DNA from: Arthrobacter sp. Alg241-R88
Lineage (GTDB): Bacteria > Actinomycetota > Actinomycetes > Actinomycetales > Micrococcaceae
Assembly: GCF_900537115.1 (NCBI RefSeq)
Contig: NZ_UNRG01000004.1
Location: forward strand, 278,384 to 342,383
Reading direction: 5' to 3'
DNA length: 64,000 nt
In this document: piece by piece, positions 60,865 to 64,000 of the stretch
Numbering within the stretch: the stretch's first letter is position 1
How the letters are laid out: every line of letters starts with the position of its first letter
Translations under genes and position numbers: made by a program
The notes under the pieces: model-generated
Seen by the model: only the letters and a program-made list of their open reading frames with translations
What the model was told of the DNA's origin: nothing
The model's database searches: none

Positions 60865-61761
60865 ATGACCTCCGCAGGCCGCTTTGCCCCCAGCCCCTCC
60901 GGTGACCTCCATGTAGGGAACCTTCGGACGGCAATCCTTGCCTGGCTGTTCGCCCGTTCCACGGGCCGGAAGTTCCTGCTCAGGGTGGAAGATCTCGACC
61001 GCGCACGCGCCGGTGCAGAAGCGGGCCAATTGCGGGACCTGGAGGCTATCGGTATTACCTGGGACGGTGACGTGGCCCGCCAGACGACCCGTGGACCTTA
61101 CTACTCCGACGCGATTTCCCGTTTGCAGGCTGCCGGACTGACGTACGAGTGCTTCTGCACCCGGCGGGAAATCCAGGAGGCACCGTCCGCTCCGCACGCG
61201 CCGCAGGGCGCGTATCCCGGGACCTGCCGGCGCCTCGGCCACGCGGAGCTTGAGTTCAAGCGCTCTACGCGGCCGGCCGCCATCCGGCTGCGCGCCGACG
61301 TCGCGCAGCACACCGTCCGCGACTTGCTCCACGGCACCTATACCGGCGTGGTGGACGACCTTGTGCTGCGGCGCAACGACGGGGTGACGGCCTACAACCT
61401 CGCAGTAGTGGTGGACGACGCTGAGCAAGGCGTTGATCAGGTGGTCCGCGGCGACGATCTCCTCCCGTCCACTCCGCGGCAGGCGTTCCTCGCCGCGCTC
61501 CTGAATATTCCTTCTCCGGAATATGCGCATGTTCCGTTGGTGGTGAATGCCGACGGCGTCCGGCTGGCGAAGCGGGACGGCGCAGTGACGCTCCGGGATC
61601 TGGCAGATGCGGGAAGCCCTGCCGCTGCCGTGCGGGACCGGCTGCTCGAGTCGCTCGGACTGCCTGCCGGTCCGCTTGAGAAGGCCCTGGCGGCCTTCGA
61701 CCCGTCCACCCTGCCACTGGAGCCGTGGGTGTGGAGAGGGCTCGGGACTTCCGGGCGCTGA
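60865..61761 (+). CDS. gluQ: Glutamyl-Q tRNA(Asp) synthetase
   Basis: 298 residues, the length of a GluRS catalytic domain without the anticodon-binding part. HIGH-like motif in FAPSPSGDLHVGNLRTAIL; zinc-site cysteines in YECFCTRREI and YPGTCRRLG; KMSKS-like motif RLAKRDGAVTL. The enzyme glutamylates queuosine in tRNA(Asp). TAGGGT (60853-60858) ends 6 nt before ATG: leaderless. Confidence 0.9.
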   Translation: MTSAGRFAPSPSGDLHVGNLRTAILAWLFARSTGRKFLLRVEDLDRARAGAEAGQLRDLEAIGITWDGDVARQTTRGPYYSDAISRLQAAGLTYECFCTRREIQEAPSAPHAPQGAYPGTCRRLGHAELEFKRSTRPAAIRLRADVAQHTVRDLLHGTYTGVVDDLVLRRNDGVTAYNLAVVVDDAEQGVDQVVRGDDLLPSTPRQAFLAALLNIPSPEYAHVPLVVNADGVRLAKRDGAVTLRDLADAGSPAAAVRDRLLESLGLPAGPLEKALAAFDPSTLPLEPWVWRGLGTSGR

Positions 61762-61800
61762 TGCCCGCTCTCGCCGACGGGATGCGCGCCACGACCCTTC

Positions 61801-61854
61801 GTCAACTCTCGTTGACACCTCGAACCTAGTCAACTAATGTTGACGCATGGAGGT
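61801..61854 (+). promoter_or_regulatory. Promoter with tandem GTCAAC-N4-GTTGAC dyads
   Basis: GTCAAC-tctc-GTTGAC (61801-61816) and GTCAAC-taat-GTTGAC (61829-61844), centres 28 bp apart. TTGACA (61812-61817), 17 nt, then TAATGT (61835-61840) form the promoter, so one dyad overlaps each core element. GGAGGTGG (61849-61856) is the ribosome site for ATG 61862. Confidence 0.7.
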
Positions 61855-61861
61855 GGATCGC

Positions 61862-62062
61862 ATGAAAACGCTGGTGGGATCAATGGACGGAATGGGGCCG
61901 GCAGAGGCGCTGCACGCCGTCTCTGAGCTGCAGAAGGAAGTGAGCAGGACAGAATCCTCGCTTGTCCGGAGCGCAAGGCAGGCCGGATTGTCCTGGGAAG
62001 CCATTGCGCAGTGCCTGGGGGTGAGCAAGCAGGCGGTTCATCGGAAGTACGGCAAGCAGTAG
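61862..62062 (+). CDS. Small HTH DNA-binding protein
   Basis: 66 residues. Central coiled stretch (ALHAVSELQKEVSRTESSLVRSARQAG) followed by a sigma-70 region 4-like HTH (LSWEAIAQCLGVSKQAVHRKYG). Proteins of this form often sit beside Clp ATPase genes in actinobacteria and regulate them; no Clp gene is here. ATG 61862 is chosen since GGAGGTGG lies at the right distance; ATG 61847 lies before that site. The tandem dyads in its promoter suggest autoregulation. Confidence 0.78.
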   Translation: MKTLVGSMDGMGPAEALHAVSELQKEVSRTESSLVRSARQAGLSWEAIAQCLGVSKQAVHRKYGKQ

Positions 62063-62122
62063 GCGCACAGACCGGTTTTAGCCGGTTGAGCCCAAGCTGC
62101 CTGTTCAGCCTAGGCTTAGGGC

Positions 62123-62776
62123 ATGTCAGACCAGCATGCCGCGGAGCAGAGCCCGGCGCCCAGATTCACGGTTGAGACCGCAAAGGTGCTCGCCGAGGTG
62201 GCCCACAACCGGCAGAAGGACAAGCTGAAGCGCCCGTACCGGGAACATGTCCTCGCTGTTGGCGATGCCCTCGCCGATTTCGACGACGACATCCGGATCG
62301 CCGGGTACCTGCACGACATCGCCGAAGACACTCCAATAACCCGCCAGGCGCTGCTGGACATGGGCGTGTCCGAGCGGGCTGTGGAAATTATCGAACGCGT
62401 CACCAACCGGCTGCACGAAAACCCGGACGACTACCAGGCCGGCATCCGCGAGATCGCTGAGGACCATGATGCTGCGTTGGTCAAGATTGCCGACAACGCC
62501 CACAACTCACTGCCCGACAGGGTCCAGGCGTTGGCGGAGAAATGGCCGGACAAACCGCCTGTCACCAAGTACCGTGATGCCCGTCCGGTGCTGTACGCCG
62601 CCGTCGAGGTGGAGGAGGTCCGGAAGATTCTTGCCCGGGTCAACCCGTGGCTTCTGGAAGAGCTGGACAACCAGCTGGACGAGGAAGACACCACGGACTA
62701 CGAGAATCTGTCCTACGGGGAGCCCGATGCCGCCGGCGGGGCGGCCTTCGACGCTAGGACGGCCGGGGAGCAGTAG
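62123..62776 (+). CDS. HD-domain phosphohydrolase (RelA/SpoT hydrolase-like)
   Basis: 217 residues. HD motif in IAGYLHDIAEDTPIT; upstream His in YREHVLAVGDAL; a C-terminal Asp in ALVKIADNAHNS, the order of the SpoT/MESH1-like pyrophosphohydrolase fold. It may hydrolyse (p)ppGpp or another nucleotide. No synthetase domain. TAGGCT (62111-62116) ends 6 nt before ATG. Its 3' end overlaps the convergent ltrA-like gene by 23 nt. Confidence 0.82.
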   Translation: MSDQHAAEQSPAPRFTVETAKVLAEVAHNRQKDKLKRPYREHVLAVGDALADFDDDIRIAGYLHDIAEDTPITRQALLDMGVSERAVEIIERVTNRLHENPDDYQAGIREIAEDHDAALVKIADNAHNSLPDRVQALAEKWPDKPPVTKYRDARPVLYAAVEVEEVRKILARVNPWLLEELDNQLDEEDTTDYENLSYGEPDAAGGAAFDARTAGEQ

Positions 62777-63980
62777 CCTCGAGCTTCTCCAGGGCGTGGT
62801 GCAGCCGGTCGGAACCGCGGCGCTCATCGATGACGATCGACATGCCGAGCGCCAGCACGATCAGCAGCAGGCAGACCGGGACCGAAACCCCTGCTGCCGC
62901 CATGCCGACTGATGCGGCCAGCGCCGCCAGTACGCCTGCCGCCACGGTGATGACTGTCCGGTCAGGGCCCACCATCACGCTGTACAGCCAGGTCAGCGAG
63001 CCCTTGAACAGTGCCACCGGAACGGCGATGCTGGCCACCGCAACGGCGCCGCTGATGTGTGCCTCGTGGTCGATGAAGTACGCCGCCACGTGCAGCCCGG
63101 CGCCGGTGGCGGCAATCGCGGCGAAAATAGGGATGTGGCCGTAGCCGAACAGGAATGACCGGTGGCGCCGCAGGTGCAGCGCGCGTCCGGCGGGAAGCAT
63201 GAAGTAAATCCACCACATGCCGAAAGCCAAGGCTGTGCCGCCAAAGCCAACCAGTGCGGCGTCCACGCTCCAGCCGTGGTTGGCCACGATGGCGCGGAGC
63301 GTCTCGATCGCACCGATGAGGCATTCACCCAAAGCGATGATGGCCAGCAGCCCGTACCGCTCGGCAATATGGTGGGCATGCCACGGTGTCCGGGCTTTGC
63401 GCTCGGCGGCGTACGGGGTGGCCATCTCCAGGACGATCAAGGGCACAATCATGAAGAATGTGGTGGGAACGTCCGCCTCGATGATCAGTACCGCAATCCA
63501 GCCGAGCTGCACCAGCGCCAGGTATTTGGCGTAGCGCAGGCATGTCTCGCGGCGGGCAGGATCCTGCCTGGCTGCCCGAAGCCATTGGGCAACCAGTGCC
63601 AGCCGCATGATCACGTAGCCGCCCACGATCACCGCGTTGTCTACATGCTTACCCTCCACCAGGGAATGGAACATGGGCTCGATTCCCATGGCAAGGATCA
63701 GGACGCCAACGATCTGGATCATCGTGACCACACGGAAGATCCAGTCATCGGTGTCGTAGGCGCTGGCGAACCACGTGAAGTTGATCCATGCCCAGATAAC
63801 GGCGAACATCGCGAAGGAGAACCCCATCAGCCCGGCAACCAAGTGCGCTTCGGCGATCTCATGGGCGAACTGGCTGCCGGCAACGCCGAAGGCGATCACA
63901 AAAGTCAGGTCGAAAAAGAGTTCAAGCGGTGTGACGGCTCGGTGCTTTTCATGCGGATCGCGGCCGCCCATGCGCGCCAT
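62754..63980 (-). CDS. Low temperature requirement protein A (LtrA) family membrane protein
   Basis: 408 residues from ATG 63980, about ten to eleven helices. LtrA signs: VTPLELFFDLTFVIAFGVAGSQFAHEI at the N-terminus, HHIAERYGLLAIIALGECLIGAIETL in the middle, and RHRSFLFGYGHIPIFAAIAATGAG. Function of the family is not established. The frame stays open to the window edge (no stop within the last 20 nt), so a somewhat longer N-terminus outside is possible. Confidence 0.88.
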   Translation of the reverse strand: MARMGGRDPHEKHRAVTPLELFFDLTFVIAFGVAGSQFAHEIAEAHLVAGLMGFSFAMFAVIWAWINFTWFASAYDTDDWIFRVVTMIQIVGVLILAMGIEPMFHSLVEGKHVDNAVIVGGYVIMRLALVAQWLRAARQDPARRETCLRYAKYLALVQLGWIAVLIIEADVPTTFFMIVPLIVLEMATPYAAERKARTPWHAHHIAERYGLLAIIALGECLIGAIETLRAIVANHGWSVDAALVGFGGTALAFGMWWIYFMLPAGRALHLRRHRSFLFGYGHIPIFAAIAATGAGLHVAAYFIDHEAHISGAVAVASIAVPVALFKGSLTWLYSVMVGPDRTVITVAAGVLAALAASVGMAAAGVSVPVCLLLIVLALGMSIVIDERRGSDRLHHALEKLEATAPRPS

Positions 63981-64000
63981 GGCATGCCGGAGGGGGTTGG

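Noticed and set aside
1..64000. CRISPR arrays, rRNA and tRNA genes
   Set aside because: No regular direct repeats with spacers, no cloverleaf or rRNA-like stretch found; the 32-bp repeats lack spacers of CRISPR type and occur in inverted arrays.

Overview
The window is high-GC actinobacterial DNA, most like Arthrobacter/Pseudarthrobacter (Micrococcaceae). This is inferred from protein style (PucR-type regulator beside ald, standalone LigD polymerase, BkdABC, GluQ, LtrA), strong third-position GC bias and many TANNNT -10 boxes only 6-7 nt from a start codon (leaderless mRNAs). No rRNA, tRNA or CRISPR array was seen. The first gene is cut by the left edge, and the last may extend past the right edge.

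Layout. 1-4.6 kb: end of a serine hydrolase, a holin-like membrane protein, then a pectin operon (PL1 pectate lyase plus a CE12-CE8 double esterase) behind two LacI-type operators. 4.7-10.5 kb: a HisC/aromatic aminotransferase, a branched-chain 2-oxoacid dehydrogenase operon (E1a, E1b, E2) preceded by stacked dyads, and a PAP2-like membrane protein. 10.5-16.4 kb: a universal stress protein, a class I aminotransferase with a 10-bp operator palindrome, a GerMN lipoprotein, a LigD-type polymerase, and an FMN reductase divergent from a TetR gene. 16.6-22.8 kb: a peptide-type ABC transporter (two permeases, fused double ATPase, lipoprotein SBP) behind a structured leader and a 28-codon ORF. 22.8-24.3 kb: an intact IS3-family element inserted into a palindromic repeat. 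24.3-29.4 kb: oxidoreductase, ald with a divergent PucR regulator, excisionase-like HTH protein, alpha/beta hydrolase. 29.4-35.3 kb: ptsI, TetR, mtlA and mtlD (mannitol PTS). 35.4-39.3 kb: a siderophore ABC importer with an IdeR/DtxR-like box, flanked by copies of a 32-bp repeat family. 39.5-47.1 kb: three MFS transporters, rraA, TetR and malic enzyme. 47.1-48.6 kb: an IS30-family element with a frameshifted transposase, inserted in a terminator-like hairpin. 48.7-53.4 kb: small conserved genes, LysE exporter, two Lrp/AsnC regulators and an atypical LuxR-type response regulator. 53.6-60.5 kb: two RND pumps flanking a miniature adaptor-like lipoprotein. 60.9-64 kb: gluQ, a small HTH protein under tandem dyads, an HD hydrolase and LtrA.

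Functionally, the window combines plant-polymer use (pectin, mannitol, sugar uptake), amino-acid/oxoacid turnover (aminotransferases, Bkd, Ald, LysE/Lrp), iron uptake and export/stress functions. The most unusual items are: a dispersed 32-bp-periodic repeat family (core CGCTCTCTCACTT) placed just after stop codons around hairpins; two insertion sequences that both landed in such palindromes; a two-RND/mini-adaptor operon next to a response regulator without its phosphoacceptor Asp; a structured leader plus micro-ORF before the peptide transporter; and an RBS-sequestering hairpin on lysE.
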